From positions 266,001 to 330,000 of the forward strand of contig NC_010001.1 in assembly GCF_000018685.1 (NCBI RefSeq): a DNA stretch of 64,000 nucleotides, read 5' to 3'. The translations under genes were made by a program, and so were the position numbers. The notes below the pieces were generated by a model. The model was not told the DNA's origin. It worked only from the letters and a program-made list of their open reading frames with translations, and did no database searches. Positions 29,040 to 38,325 of this stretch are shown one piece after another (position 1 is the first letter of the stretch; each line of letters starts with the position of its first letter). The stretch is from Lachnoclostridium phytofermentans ISDg. GTDB taxonomy: Bacteria; Bacillota; Clostridia; Lachnospirales; Lachnospiraceae.

Positions 29040-29068
29040 TTGAAAATATTTTGCTTTTGAAATATAAT
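29040..29068 (+). promoter_or_regulatory. sigma-A promoter of tuf
   Basis: TTGAAA (29040-29045), 17 nt, TATAAT (29063-29068). The leader of about 120 nt holds a small hairpin CACCC/GGGTG right before the ribosome binding site (29160-29176). Confidence 0.65.
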
Positions 29069-29199
29069 TAGGCTTATAAGGCGCTTTTTCTGCCAGTGCA
29101 GAGAGCATATATATCATTGTGACAATTGTCAGGTGATATACCGATCATAAAATATTTTGCACCCTATGATGGGGTGAAATTAAAGGAGGACGTTTTAAA

Positions 29200-30393
29200 A
29201 TGGGTAAAGCTAAGTTTGAAAGAAACAAACCACATTGTAATATCGGAACCATCGGTCACGTAGATCATGGTAAAACAACATTAACAGCTGCTATCACAAA
29301 GACACTTCATGACAGATTAGGTACTGGTGAAGCAGTAGCATTTGATAAGATTGATAAGGCTCCAGAAGAAAGAGAAAGAGGTATCACAATTTCTACTTCT
29401 CACGTTGAGTATGAGTCAAAAGCTCGTCACTATGCTCACGTTGACTGCCCAGGCCATGCTGACTATGTAAAGAACATGATCACTGGTGCTGCTCAGATGG
29501 ACGGTGCTATCCTTGTAGTTGCTGCTACTGATGGTGTTATGGCTCAGACTAAAGAGCATATCTTACTTTCCCGTCAGGTTGGTGTTCCATACATCGTTGT
29601 ATTCATGAACAAGTGTGATATGGTTGATGATCCAGAATTACTTGAATTAGTAGAGATGGAAATCAGAGAATTATTATCTGAGTATGAGTTCCCAGGAGAT
29701 GATACTCCAATCATCCAGGGTTCTGCTCTTAGAGCTCTTGAAGATCCAAACAGCCAATGGGGTGACAAGATTCTTGAGTTATTCGACGCTGTTGATACCT
29801 GGATTCCAGATCCACAGAGAGCAACTGATAAGCCTTTCTTAATGCCTATCGAGGACGTATTCTCCATTACTGGACGTGGTACTGTTGCTACAGGCCGTGT
29901 TGAGCGTGGTGTTCTTCATGTATCTGAAGAAGTTGAAATCGTTGGTGTTAAAGAAGAGACTCGTAAGGTTGTTGTAACTGGTATCGAGATGTTCCGTAAA
30001 CTTCTTGATGAGGCTCAGGCTGGTGATAACATCGGTGCACTTTTACGTGGTGTTCAGAGAACAGATATCGAAAGAGGTCAGGTTCTTTGTAAACCAGGTA
30101 CAATCAAGTGCTACAAGAAATTCACAGCTCAGGTTTACGTATTAACAAAAGACGAAGGTGGACGTCATACTCCATTCTTCAATAACTATAGACCACAGTT
30201 CTACTTCAGAACAACTGACGTTACTGGTGTTTGTAACTTACCAGAAGGCGTAGAGATGTGTATGCCTGGAGATAACATCGAAATGAATATCGAATTAATT
30301 CACCCAATCGCTATGGAGCAGGGTCTTGGATTCGCTATCCGTGAAGGTGGACGTACTGTAGGATCAGGTAAGGTTGCTACAATTATCGGCTAA
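29200..30393 (+). CDS. tuf: elongation factor Tu
   Basis: A 397-residue GTPase that brings aminoacyl-tRNA to the ribosome. GHVDHGKTT, the RGITIST switch I, DCPGHADY and NKCD are canonical, and the C-terminal [15 protein letters not shown] is intact. AAGGAGG lies 8 nt before the ATG. It closes the str operon, but it has its own promoter at 29040 and a strong terminator at 30429, so it can be expressed independently. No degenerate or split copy is seen in this window. Confidence 0.99.
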   Translation: MGKAKFERNKPHCNIGTIGHVDHGKTTLTAAITKTLHDRLGTGEAVAFDKIDKAPEERERGITISTSHVEYESKARHYAHVDCPGHADYVKNMITGAAQMDGAILVVAATDGVMAQTKEHILLSRQVGVPYIVVFMNKCDMVDDPELLELVEMEIRELLSEYEFPGDDTPIIQGSALRALEDPNSQWGDKILELFDAVDTWIPDPQRATDKPFLMPIEDVFSITGRGTVATGRVERGVLHVSEEVEIVGVKEETRKVVVTGIEMFRKLLDEAQAGDNIGALLRGVQRTDIERGQVLCKPGTIKCYKKFTAQVYVLTKDEGGRHTPFFNNYRPQFYFRTTDVTGVCNLPEGVEMCMPGDNIEMNIELIHPIAMEQGLGFAIREGGRTVGSGKVATIIG

Positions 30394-30428
30394 TCGATAT
30401 TTCGAACAATTAATTACTGAATCTATTT

Positions 30429-30468
30429 CCCGTAAATCCTAATTATTAGGGTTTACGGGATTTTTTTT
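30429..30468 (+). terminator. intrinsic terminator of tuf and the str operon
   Basis: CCCGTAAATCCTAA and TTAGGGTTTACGGG form a 14-bp stem with a 3-nt loop, followed by eight T residues. Confidence 0.92.
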
Positions 30469-30474
30469 ACTCAT

Positions 30475-30503
30475 TTGCTTTTTGGGGGAAACTGTGTTAT
30501 ACT
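30475..30503 (+). promoter_or_regulatory. promoter upstream of the hypothetical gene at 30631
   Basis: TTGCTT (30475-30480), 17 nt, TATACT (30498-30503). Transcription from here would run at once into the hairpin at 30541. Confidence 0.5.
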
Positions 30504-30540
30504 ATTGATATAATAAAATAAGTAAAAGAACCGTCGATCA

Positions 30541-30600
30541 AAGAAGGGCTTTTAATATTCTACTGTAAAGTAGCTGTATGAAAAGCACCTTCTTTTTTTT
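30541..30600 (+). terminator. terminator-like hairpin in a leader (possible attenuator)
   Basis: AGAAGG and CTTTT on the left pair with AAAAG and CCTTCT on the right. An inner hairpin CTACTGTAAAGTAG is enclosed and eight T residues follow. It lies between the promoter at 30475 and the gene at 30631, so it either attenuates that gene or ends a small RNA of about 90 nt. Confidence 0.65.
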
Positions 30601-30630
30601 ATATCGAGGGTAGAAAGGTGGTTACAGATT

Positions 30631-31458
30631 ATGAATATGCAGAATAAAACAGTATTTCATAGGAAGTTTGGAAAAGGTATTATTGTCGATCTCAATCAAA
30701 ACAAATTATCCGTACAATTTGATGCAGGGAAGAAGATATTTGTATATCCAGATGCCTTCCGTCAGTTTTTGGTTCTCATGGAGAAGGATGGTAAGAGTTA
30801 TGTAGACGGTATGCTAAAAGAACTGGATAGAAAAGAAGAGATTAGTAATCGCATAGCTAGAAAGATGGAACGACATAATCAACTCATTGATAAACTAAAA
30901 CTCCACCCAAGCTCACAAATTGTAATACGTTTTGTTGAAAATGATAAGGCAACATTTTTAGAAGACAAAATAATAAACACTGGTTTAATACAGACGGGAA
31001 AGACGAAAGGAAGTCCAGTCAGACCATCAAGATTGCATCAAAACTCAGCATGTATTTTAACCGAACGCAATGAGGAAGAGGATGAATCAAGCCGTACTAT
31101 TTTTGGAATTGCAATGGTTGAAGAGGATTTCTTAGGTACAGATTGCAAAGATGGTAAAGTTACACTTCATTCACAATATGTTTTGTTACTACCGGATCAT
31201 TTACAAAAATTAAAATTCTGGAATTACTATACGGACGAAAGATATCCAGAAAAATTAGTTTGGAAGTCAGGAGAATTTAGATACTGTTCTAATCTTATAT
31301 CTGCTCAAATCTTAAAGGATATTATGAGTCTACCACTTGAAAATGATGCTGCTGCACTTGCAGAAGAATTTTATCATTATTTCTGTGAAATTAATCAGAT
31401 AGAGGAAAGTACACTCCCATTACCATTAGGTAAATTATTAGAAGAAGGAATTAAATAG
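30631..31458 (+). CDS. hypothetical protein with UvrD-tail-like N-terminal domain
   Basis: A 275-residue protein of unknown function. Residues 1-48 (VFHRKFGKGIIVDLNQNKLSVQFD...FVYPDAF) form a small beta-barrel-like module resembling the tail of the UvrD-family helicase at 7457 and Tudor/CarD-like folds that bind polymerase or DNA. The remainder is alpha/beta with no recognised catalytic motif, no signal peptide and no membrane segment. The start has AAAGGTGG 10 nt upstream. It stands alone after tuf behind a possible attenuator. A nucleic-acid-related role is a guess from the N-terminal module. Confidence 0.7.
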   Translation: MNMQNKTVFHRKFGKGIIVDLNQNKLSVQFDAGKKIFVYPDAFRQFLVLMEKDGKSYVDGMLKELDRKEEISNRIARKMERHNQLIDKLKLHPSSQIVIRFVENDKATFLEDKIINTGLIQTGKTKGSPVRPSRLHQNSACILTERNEEEDESSRTIFGIAMVEEDFLGTDCKDGKVTLHSQYVLLLPDHLQKLKFWNYYTDERYPEKLVWKSGEFRYCSNLISAQILKDIMSLPLENDAAALAEEFYHYFCEINQIEESTLPLPLGKLLEEGIK

Positions 31459-31865
31459 TGATAAACTCACTAGGATTGTAAAGTTTTAATAAAATTTCAT
31501 AATTAGGAGGTGTTATAATTATCTTCCCAATGATAAGCGGAGATAACACTAAATCCCTATGATGAAGCACGTTTGCTTTACTTGGAATTTAGGTTATCTC
31601 CGCATTTGTTATCAACAAGGATAAGTTCTCAATTATTATAGATTTTTCAATAATCTTCCATGGATATAGTTGCATGGGAAATTATCACATGTTATAATTA
31701 ATTATCAAATAATATGACATAATGTCGTATTTTGCTGATGTAAAAATGGTATATATACATAAATAATAATGAAATATCATCTCCGATATGTAATTAGGGA
31801 TTAGAGGGTGGAAAGTACTTAACTGAAAGTTAGATAACAAAAACTAGGTGCAGGGGGAGCATTCT
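31459..31865. other. intergenic region with long hairpin
   Basis: No gene is seen. The region contains a perfect 11-bp stem GCGGAGATAAC (31537-31547) with GTTATCTCCGC (31593-31603), extended by CTAAAT/ATTTAG inside. The next 260 nt to the EAL gene are AT-rich without clear signals. Confidence 0.5.
31537..31603 (+). terminator. long stem-loop after the hypothetical gene
   Basis: An 11-bp perfect outer stem plus an inner stem gives about 17 pairs over 67 nt. The tail ATTTGTT is only moderately T-rich, so it may be a terminator or a free-standing structured RNA. Confidence 0.5.
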
Positions 31866-33836
31866 ATGATACTTGGGGGGCTATCAAGCCGTAGAGGCTA
31901 TTACGATGAACACAATACTCGAAATAAAAGAAAGATTCGTTTTTTTGTAATAATGGGAATTGGGATTCTATCGATAGTTGCATTTTTATTGTCGCTAAAG
32001 GGGATGCTTCATTCAGAGGCTGAAAAGAAGTTATTAGAATATACAGGGCTAAGTGCAGATTACATTAAAAAAAGCGAAGCGGGTAAACAGTTTATGGAAG
32101 AAAAGTGGGGATCAGGCATTTTTACGATCATACCTGGAGCTAAAAATCCAACTTACTTTCAAGGAAACGCACATAGCTATGTTGTTACAATAAAGGGAGA
32201 GGCAATAGGTGCTTTCTCAGAGTCTGGTAAGGATGCATTATCGATTTATGGAAACAATGTGATTGATAGTATAGAAACTTGGGAAGATACAAAGGTTTAT
32301 CAAGAGATCATAGATAAAAAAGGTTTGGTTATACTCACTAAGCTTGCTAATGGGGAGAAGTACTATATTGCATTCACATCACCAAGTTGGCTAGAGAATG
32401 GGTACATCATAAGTATCGTTTCCTATCAAGAAATTATTCAAGAAATTCAATCCGTTTTAAAGATGGCAATTGTAATTGTACTATTTTCACTTCTCGCAAT
32501 TATTCTGGCTTTTTTCTATAGTATTCTACATCGGAATAGAATCAAGAAAAGGCGTATGGATATGGGAGCCGTGGACAAGATTACAGGCCTACCTAACCCA
32601 CTTCTCCATAAAAAGAAAGTGAAAGAAAAATTAACAAAAGGAAATGAAAGTTATGCATATGTAACTTTTTGTATAGATAATTTTGAGCTTATATATGAAT
32701 TATCCGGTAAGCAATACTGCGAAAAACTATTAAAACAGATAGCAAGTAAGATTCAAATCATGTTAGTTGATGGGGAACTTTTTACAAGATACCAAAATGA
32801 TGAATTTGGAATGCTGCTTGAATATCATGGAGAACTAAATCTACGAAAGCGTTTGGTTGAGATGTTTAAGTATGCGGGAGACTTACCACAAGAGGATAAT
32901 AATTTTTGTTCTATTACATTCCAGTGCGGTGTATGTGAGATGAAAAAGAATATGGATGTAAAAGATCTCATTCAATATGCTAGGCAGGTTAGGAATAATG
33001 AAGTAAATGGCTATACGCCTAATATTGAATTTTATAATAAGAAAGAAGAAAAGGGCGAGCAGCCTAAGATAGAAGAGATCACAAATGCTCTAAGTCATAA
33101 TGAGTTTCTGGTATATCTACAACCAATTCTTCAATTGGATACAAAAAGGATAGCTGGTGCAGAAGCTTTAGTACGATGGAATCATAAGATGGATGGAATA
33201 TTACCTCCTAATGTATTTCTTCCTATGTTAGAAGAGGATGGTTCCATTGTTAAACTTGACATGTATGTGTTAGAGGAGGTATGTGAGTATCTAAGAGACT
33301 GGATGGATAAGGGGAAAAGAGCTGTGCCAATATCAGTGAATCTATCTGGAAAGCACCTTGAGAGACCTGAATTTATTACAGAGCTTGTAGAGATTGTCGA
33401 CTATTATCAGATACCACATGAACTATTGGAGTTTGAATTTTCGGAAGTCAATCTTTATGGAGCTATGGATATGATGAAGAACGCAATACAAAAGTTAAGA
33501 GAATTAGGCTTTCTTATTGCGATTGATCAATTTGGTGCTGGATTTTCCTCTTTGCAATTATTAAAAGAATTGCCGATTCATGTATTAAAGATTGATAAAA
33601 AACTTATTATGAATTTAGAAGACTCGGAATTTTCAAATCAAGAGAAAACAATTGTTATGCATATCCTCTCCTTCGCAAAAGCGAGAAATCTTACCGTGAT
33701 TGCGGAAGGAGTGGAAACGAAAGAACAACAAGATTTACTTATCGATCAACAGTGTGATATGATGCAGGGATTTTATTATCAAAAACCTATGCCATCGGAG
33801 GAGTTCGAACGATTGTTAGATGCCTCCGGAGCGTAG
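31866..33836 (+). CDS. membrane protein with degenerate GGDEF and EAL domains
   Basis: A 656-residue protein with two membrane helices (about residues 22-42 and 198-220) flanking an outer sensor region of about 155 residues, then cytoplasmic GGDEF and EAL domains. The GGDEF signature is replaced by RYQNDEF, so cyclase activity is unlikely. The EAL domain keeps EALVRW, NLSG, KIDK and EGVET, but the metal-binding DDFG is DQFG, so c-di-GMP hydrolysis may be weak or lost. It may act as a c-di-GMP receptor linked to motility genes nearby. I use the ATG at 31866 after AGGGGGAG. Its 3' end overlaps the convergent next gene by 21 nt. Confidence 0.87.
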   Translation: MILGGLSSRRGYYDEHNTRNKRKIRFFVIMGIGILSIVAFLLSLKGMLHSEAEKKLLEYTGLSADYIKKSEAGKQFMEEKWGSGIFTIIPGAKNPTYFQGNAHSYVVTIKGEAIGAFSESGKDALSIYGNNVIDSIETWEDTKVYQEIIDKKGLVILTKLANGEKYYIAFTSPSWLENGYIISIVSYQEIIQEIQSVLKMAIVIVLFSLLAIILAFFYSILHRNRIKKRRMDMGAVDKITGLPNPLLHKKKVKEKLTKGNESYAYVTFCIDNFELIYELSGKQYCEKLLKQIASKIQIMLVDGELFTRYQNDEFGMLLEYHGELNLRKRLVEMFKYAGDLPQEDNNFCSITFQCGVCEMKKNMDVKDLIQYARQVRNNEVNGYTPNIEFYNKKEEKGEQPKIEEITNALSHNEFLVYLQPILQLDTKRIAGAEALVRWNHKMDGILPPNVFLPMLEEDGSIVKLDMYVLEEVCEYLRDWMDKGKRAVPISVNLSGKHLERPEFITELVEIVDYYQIPHELLEFEFSEVNLYGAMDMMKNAIQKLRELGFLIAIDQFGAGFSSLQLLKELPIHVLKIDKKLIMNLEDSEFSNQEKTIVMHILSFAKARNLTVIAEGVETKEQQDLLIDQQCDMMQGFYYQKPMPSEEFERLLDASGA

Positions 33837-34406
33837 GCTATAGTGAATATAACATTCATAAAAAATAATACAAATAAATCGAGTTAATACGATTACTGCT
33901 AAAATTGCAACTGGCATATAACGATAAAGATAAAAGTTGGTTTGAGTTAAATCCTGTTGCTGCCACAAGTATAAAAAGAAGCAAGTCAATAAAAAAGAAA
34001 TTGAGTTACTTTGGTACTTTACTCTTGAATATTGATATTTTTTCTTAAGTTGTGGGAGCAGAGGAGTATCTGCTTCCATTTCTTTGGCAAAACTAAAAGA
34101 TAAGGTATGCTTTTTTTTAGGCTCTTCCTTTACTTCATCATAAGCAGAAGGTTTTAGTATTCTCGGGCTTTTCGTATTTGAGTTATTTTTATTAGTAAAT
34201 AAGAAAAAAAACACTGCTGGTAAAATATTGTGAAGTAGAAGTATATATAATGCAGGACTTTCGTCAAATCCAGTGATGGCAGCAGGCGCAAAGTATAATA
34301 TAAGCAGGAGGGTACCAATATGTTTTGCAATTAATAGTGCTCGGTAATTGCTCACCAGATGAATTTCATGAGTTATTTTTTTTCGTTCCATTTTTGTTGT
34401 ATTCAT
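33816..34406 (-). CDS. integral membrane protein of unknown function
   Basis: About 196 residues with four predicted membrane helices: IAKHIGTLLLILYFAPAAI, LYILLLHNILPAVFFFLF, SFLLTCFFLYLW and PVAILAVIVLTRFICIIF. A charged cytoplasmic loop of about 60 residues (SPRILKPSAYDEVKEEPKKKH) lies between helices 2 and 3. I do not recognise the family. The start at 34406 follows GAGGTG closely; the ATG at 34436 is an alternative with no clear ribosome binding site. It is divergent from mbl and convergent with the EAL gene. Confidence 0.65.
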   Translation of the reverse strand: MNTTKMERKKITHEIHLVSNYRALLIAKHIGTLLLILYFAPAAITGFDESPALYILLLHNILPAVFFFLFTNKNNSNTKSPRILKPSAYDEVKEEPKKKHTLSFSFAKEMEADTPLLPQLKKKYQYSRVKYQSNSISFLLTCFFLYLWQQQDLTQTNFYLYRYMPVAILAVIVLTRFICIIFYECYIHYSLRSGGI

Positions 34407-34817
34407 AGACACCTCAAAATTTATCCATTTTTTCATATCATATCATTAATAGGACGAAATTCATAGAAAAAGTAGTCAGCTTTTAAAAAAAAATGCCGAT
34501 ATATTAAACGTGTTGCAAAAAAATGATAACCCAGGTATACTCCTATGAAAGAACAAATCGAGAACGAAGTATATAACACCTAAAATCATGAAAAAATAAT
34601 AAAAAGTACTGGAATGAGATTTTAAAAACCTTTACTATGCAATTGAAAATGTTAAAATTTATCGTAAATTGATGATTTTAGGAAAAGTTATGAAAATTTC
34701 CTTTGAAAATTTTCTGAAACATGTTTATAATATAATAGTATACGTTTAGATTTGGATTAATCGATAGAGAATAAGATAGAATATCTATTTTGGTGGATTT
34801 TTGAAAGGAGAATTACA
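34407..34817. other. divergent promoter region upstream of mbl
   Basis: No gene is seen. It holds the sigma-A promoter at 34703-34731 and a perfect sigma-28-type -10 (GCCGATAT at 34495-34502) with a poor -35 (TCAG at 34476, 15-nt spacer). Confidence 0.45.
34703..34731 (+). promoter_or_regulatory. sigma-A promoter of mbl
   Basis: TTGAAA (34703-34708), 17 nt, TATAAT (34726-34731), about 80 nt upstream of the start. Confidence 0.65.
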
Positions 34818-35807
34818 ATGTTGGGTTGCGACATCGGAATCGATTTAGGAACAGCTAGTGTTCTGGTATATATTAAAGGTAAAGGCGTTGTATTAAAGGA
34901 GCCTTCCGTAGTTGCCTTTGACAGAGATACAAATAAAATAAAAGCAATTGGTGAAGAAGCTAGACTAATGCTTGGTAGAACACCTGGAAATATCGTTGCG
35001 GTACGTCCATTACGTCAGGGTGTTATCTCCGATTATACAGTAACTGAAAAAATGTTAAAATACTTCATCCAGAAGGCAGTTGGTAAGCAACGTTTCCGTA
35101 AACCAATTATTAGCGTTTGTGTACCAAGTGGAGTAACAGAAGTAGAAAAGAAGGCAGTAGAAGATGCAACTTATCAAGCAGGTGCTAGAGATGTTGCTAT
35201 TATAGAAGAGCCTATCGCAGCAGCAATTGGTGCTGGTATTGATATCTCAAGACCATGCGGTAATATGATTGTAGATATTGGTGGTGGTACAACTGATATC
35301 GCAGTTATTTCCTTAGGAGGAACGGTAGTTTCTACCTCAATTAAGATTGCAGGCGATGACTTTGATGAAGCGATTGTTCGTTATATGCGTAAAAAGCATA
35401 ATTTATTAATTGGTGAAAGAACAGCGGAAGATATTAAGATTAAGATTGGTTCTGCTTACCGCAGACCAGAAGTTGTAGCCATGGATGTTAGAGGACGTAA
35501 CCTTGTTACAGGTCTTCCAAAAACAATTTCTGTTACTTCAGAAGAAACAGAAGAGGCATTAAAAGAAACTACTTCTCAGATTGTAGAAGCAGTTCATAGT
35601 GTACTTGAAAAAACTCCACCGGAATTAGCTGCAGATATCGCAGATCGTGGTATTGTATTAACAGGTGGCGGTTGTTTATTATATGGGCTAGAAGAATTAA
35701 TCGAAGAAAAAACTGGTATTACAACAATGACTGCAGAAGATCCTATGACAGCAGTAGCAATTGGTACTGGTAAGTACGTTGAATTTTTAAGTGGTAAAAA
35801 AGACTGA
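34818..35807 (+). CDS. mbl: MreB/Mbl-type rod-shape actin
   Basis: A 329-residue bacterial actin that organises lateral cell-wall synthesis beneath the membrane. The phosphate-1 loop ([14 protein letters not shown]), the phosphate-2 segment ([19 protein letters not shown]) and the adenosine motif (GIVLTGGG) are present. I prefer Mbl over MreB because the next genes are flhO and flhP, the arrangement in Bacillus (mbl-flhO-flhP); no mreC or mreD follows. AAAGGAG lies 7 nt before the ATG. Confidence 0.9.
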   Translation: MLGCDIGIDLGTASVLVYIKGKGVVLKEPSVVAFDRDTNKIKAIGEEARLMLGRTPGNIVAVRPLRQGVISDYTVTEKMLKYFIQKAVGKQRFRKPIISVCVPSGVTEVEKKAVEDATYQAGARDVAIIEEPIAAAIGAGIDISRPCGNMIVDIGGGTTDIAVISLGGTVVSTSIKIAGDDFDEAIVRYMRKKHNLLIGERTAEDIKIKIGSAYRRPEVVAMDVRGRNLVTGLPKTISVTSEETEEALKETTSQIVEAVHSVLEKTPPELAADIADRGIVLTGGGCLLYGLEELIEEKTGITTMTAEDPMTAVAIGTGKYVEFLSGKKD

Positions 35808-35930
35808 TTATAAGAATAGAATTTTTTAGCATGCCATATTCAGGCACAAAAAAAGTATAACAAACTTAGCTTCACAAAATACAAGGAATGGATAAATTCA
35901 TTGACAGATATGTCATGAGAGGAGAATGGA

Positions 35931-36704
35931 ATGGTTAGAGGTCTATATACTGGTTGGACTGGTATGGAAAATGAACAAAAGCGTCTAGATATCATATCAA
36001 ACAATTTAGCGAATTCCGCTACTGTTGGATATAAAAAGGAAGGCGTCACAAATCAATCCTTCGATGATGTTCTAACGTTAAAAATTCGAGATGAATCCGA
36101 GAATTTTACTGATAAGAGAATTGGTAAAATGACACTTGGAGTGAAGCTTGGTGAAGTTTATACTGATTATACACAGGGTTCTTTAAGAGAAACTGGGAAT
36201 ACATTTGATTTCGCAATTGAAGGTTCTGGATTTTTTAAGATGGAAGTGTTAGATAAGGATGGTAATTCAAAAGAACGCTATACCAGAGCCGGACAGTTTT
36301 TAATGGACAAAGAGGGTTATGTTGTAGATGTGAATGGAAATCACCTCATGAGTGAAGGGGGTTACCTTCAGGTGCCAACAGATGCCAGCCAAATCGTCAT
36401 TGATTTACAGGGTAACGTGTTTGCAGATGGCGCACAGGTGGACAAGTTAGTCGTAACAGATTTTGAGAATTATGATTATCTAAAAAAATTTGGCGAGTCT
36501 ATGTATGAAGCAGTAGACGGTGCTAGAGTAAAAGATACAGCTGCTGGTATCCGTCAAGGATACACAGAGCAGTCTAATGTCAATGTTGTTAGTGAAATGG
36601 TAAATATGATTGCAATTACAAGAGCTTATGAAGCAAATCAGAAAGTACTTCAATCCATAGACGGTACATTAGAATTAGCTGCAAACTCAATAGGTAAAAT
36701 CTAA
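35931..36704 (+). CDS. flhO: flagellar hook-basal body protein FlhO (FlgF/FlgG family)
   Basis: A 257-residue rod protein. The N-terminal MVRGLYTGWTGMENEQKRLDIISNNLANSATVGYK is the flagellar basal-body rod motif, and the C-terminal VNVVSEMVNMIAITRAYEANQKVLQSID is the coiled-coil end shared by FlgE, FlgF and FlgG. It is exported by the flagellar type III apparatus. The ATG follows GAGAGGAG. A small palindrome (TGACAGATATGTCA, 35902-35915) lies just upstream. Synteny with mbl supports FlhO. Confidence 0.9.
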   Translation: MVRGLYTGWTGMENEQKRLDIISNNLANSATVGYKKEGVTNQSFDDVLTLKIRDESENFTDKRIGKMTLGVKLGEVYTDYTQGSLRETGNTFDFAIEGSGFFKMEVLDKDGNSKERYTRAGQFLMDKEGYVVDVNGNHLMSEGGYLQVPTDASQIVIDLQGNVFADGAQVDKLVVTDFENYDYLKKFGESMYEAVDGARVKDTAAGIRQGYTEQSNVNVVSEMVNMIAITRAYEANQKVLQSIDGTLELAANSIGKI

Positions 36705-36772
36705 TCTTAGAGATTTTTATATCAATTATGTTACGATAAGATAACACTTGCACTGAACAAAACGAATTACTG

Positions 36773-36810
36773 CTGTCGCCCATATTCGAGGCATTGCGAC
36801 AGAATGGAGG
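36773..36810 (+). promoter_or_regulatory. motility 5'-UTR element, copy 1 (flhP)
   Basis: CTGTCGC (36773-36779) pairs with GCGACAG (36796-36802) and is followed at once by AATGGAGG, ending 6 nt before the ATG. The same element precedes yvyF at 42452, with the stem, the CC after the left arm and the ATT before the right arm conserved. Confidence 0.75.
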
Positions 36811-36816
36811 ATTTTT

Positions 36817-37632
36817 ATGATGAGAGCACTTTGGACTGGGGCATCGGGTATGATTTCTCAGCAAACATCTTTGGATACCATATCAAATAATTTATCAAAC
36901 ATTAATACTGCTGGATATAAAAAGGAGAACGCACAATTTTCTTCCTTGTTATATTCTAAAATACAAAGTAAAGTAACGGATAGTGAAGGAAAAGTAAAAC
37001 CTGTTATAGGACAGGTTGGTTCTGGTGTCAGAGTAACTGGTATCGTATCCTCCTTTACTCAGGGAACTTTACAAGAAAGCAACAATGATTGGGATCTTGC
37101 GATTTCAGGTAATGGTTTATTTTCTGTTCGTGATTCCGATGGCAATACCGCATATACTAGAAATGGTTCCTTCCATATCGCAATAGGTGCAGAAGGAGTT
37201 ACCTTAGCTTCCGCTGACGGATATCCGGTATTAAATACAAAGGGACAGCCAGTTGTATTTAACAACAATTGGGATATCTCGAAAGTAACGATGGATGAGT
37301 ATGGAAACTTAATGTATCCTGATGCAAATAATATTGCGCAGCGTACTGGAATTCAAATCGGTCTTACTCAGTTTGTTAATCCTGCTGGATTAGAGAAAGC
37401 CGGTGGAAGTTTATTTTATGAAACTGAAAGCTCGGGAGCTCCTCTTAAGGAAGTGGAGAATAATAATCTAAAACAAAGTAAGATTCATACTGGATATCTC
37501 GAAGCATCCAATGTACAAACTGCGGATGAAATTGTGAATTTAATTGTGACACAGAGAGCTTATGAGATGAATTCCAAAGTAATTACAGCTGCAGATGAGA
37601 TGTTGCAGCAAGCGAATAACTTACGTCGTTAA
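36817..37632 (+). CDS. flhP: flagellar hook-basal body protein FlhP (FlgG family)
   Basis: A 271-residue rod protein that pairs with FlhO. MMRALWTGASGMISQQTSLDTISNNLSNINTAGYK and the C-terminal SNVQTADEIVNLIVTQRAYEMNSKVI are the family ends. It should form part of the distal rod. The gene lies 112 nt after flhO. Translation starts 6 nt after AATGGAGG, which directly abuts a conserved hairpin shared with yvyF, so it may be controlled at initiation. Confidence 0.92.
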   Translation: MMRALWTGASGMISQQTSLDTISNNLSNINTAGYKKENAQFSSLLYSKIQSKVTDSEGKVKPVIGQVGSGVRVTGIVSSFTQGTLQESNNDWDLAISGNGLFSVRDSDGNTAYTRNGSFHIAIGAEGVTLASADGYPVLNTKGQPVVFNNNWDISKVTMDEYGNLMYPDANNIAQRTGIQIGLTQFVNPAGLEKAGGSLFYETESSGAPLKEVENNNLKQSKIHTGYLEASNVQTADEIVNLIVTQRAYEMNSKVITAADEMLQQANNLRR

Positions 37633-37736
37633 ATGATATGAAACCATTAGGCAGAATTTTATCCATACAGTAGAATATCTGTTATTAGACAGAATTTCTG
37701 CAAACAGAATTTCTGTAAACTGAAAGGAAGAAGCAG

Positions 37737-38081
37737 ATGAGTATTTCCGTTGGAAGTGACGCAATGTTTCAGACATTGACCCAAACTGCACAAAGTACAT
37801 CAAAAACATCAAAGTTAGAAAACAGCCTTGTCAAAGATGTTAAGACTGCATCGGACGAGGAACTAATGGAGTCCTGTAAGAGCTTTGAAAACTATTTAGT
37901 AGAACAAGTTATGAAGCAGGTAAAGAATACCATTGCGAAGAGCGATGATGATGAAAATGAGTATATGTCCTACTTTGGCGATATGTTATACCAAAGCTAT
38001 GCTAAGGATATCACAGAATCCGGTCAATTAGGGATTGCAAAGCAGCTTTATGAGGCAATGAAGAGAGATCAGAACACTTGA
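37737..38081 (+). CDS. rod-binding protein, FlgJ N-terminal-like
   Basis: A 114-residue protein matching the rod-binding domain of FlgJ (SCKSFENYLVEQVMKQVKNT...YFGDMLYQSYAKDITESGQLGIAKQLYEAMKR). It lacks the muramidase half, as is usual in Firmicutes. It should cap or scaffold rod assembly in the periplasmic space. AAAGGAAG lies 6 nt before the ATG. Upstream, copies of the palindrome CAGAATTTCTG occur in tandem (about 37689-37717). It is the last gene of the mbl-flhO-flhP cluster and is followed by a long hairpin. Confidence 0.85.
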   Translation: MSISVGSDAMFQTLTQTAQSTSKTSKLENSLVKDVKTASDEELMESCKSFENYLVEQVMKQVKNTIAKSDDDENEYMSYFGDMLYQSYAKDITESGQLGIAKQLYEAMKRDQNT

Positions 38082-38121
38082 TAGAATTTAAAATAATCAG
38101 GATTTAAATAAGATAAAAGAT

Positions 38122-38175
38122 AAGCCTCATTGGCAAAGACATCAATATTACTTGATGTTTTTGCTAATGAGGCTA
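38122..38175 (+). terminator. long hairpin ending the flagellar cluster
   Basis: AGCCTCATT, GCAAA and ACATCAA on the left pair in order with TTGATGT, TTTGC and AATGAGGCT on the right, over 50 nt. The 3' flank is only weakly T-rich. Confidence 0.7.
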
Positions 38176-38325
38176 TTTACACACTTAAGGCGCACAGTGA
38201 AGTGTACACTTAAAAACATACCCACACAGTAGACAATGTGAAAGAATTTTGTTCCTTCACAAATTTTTATAGTGCATTAAATCTGTATACAGATTCGATA
38301 TGCACTGGGTGTAGAAAGGAAGAGT

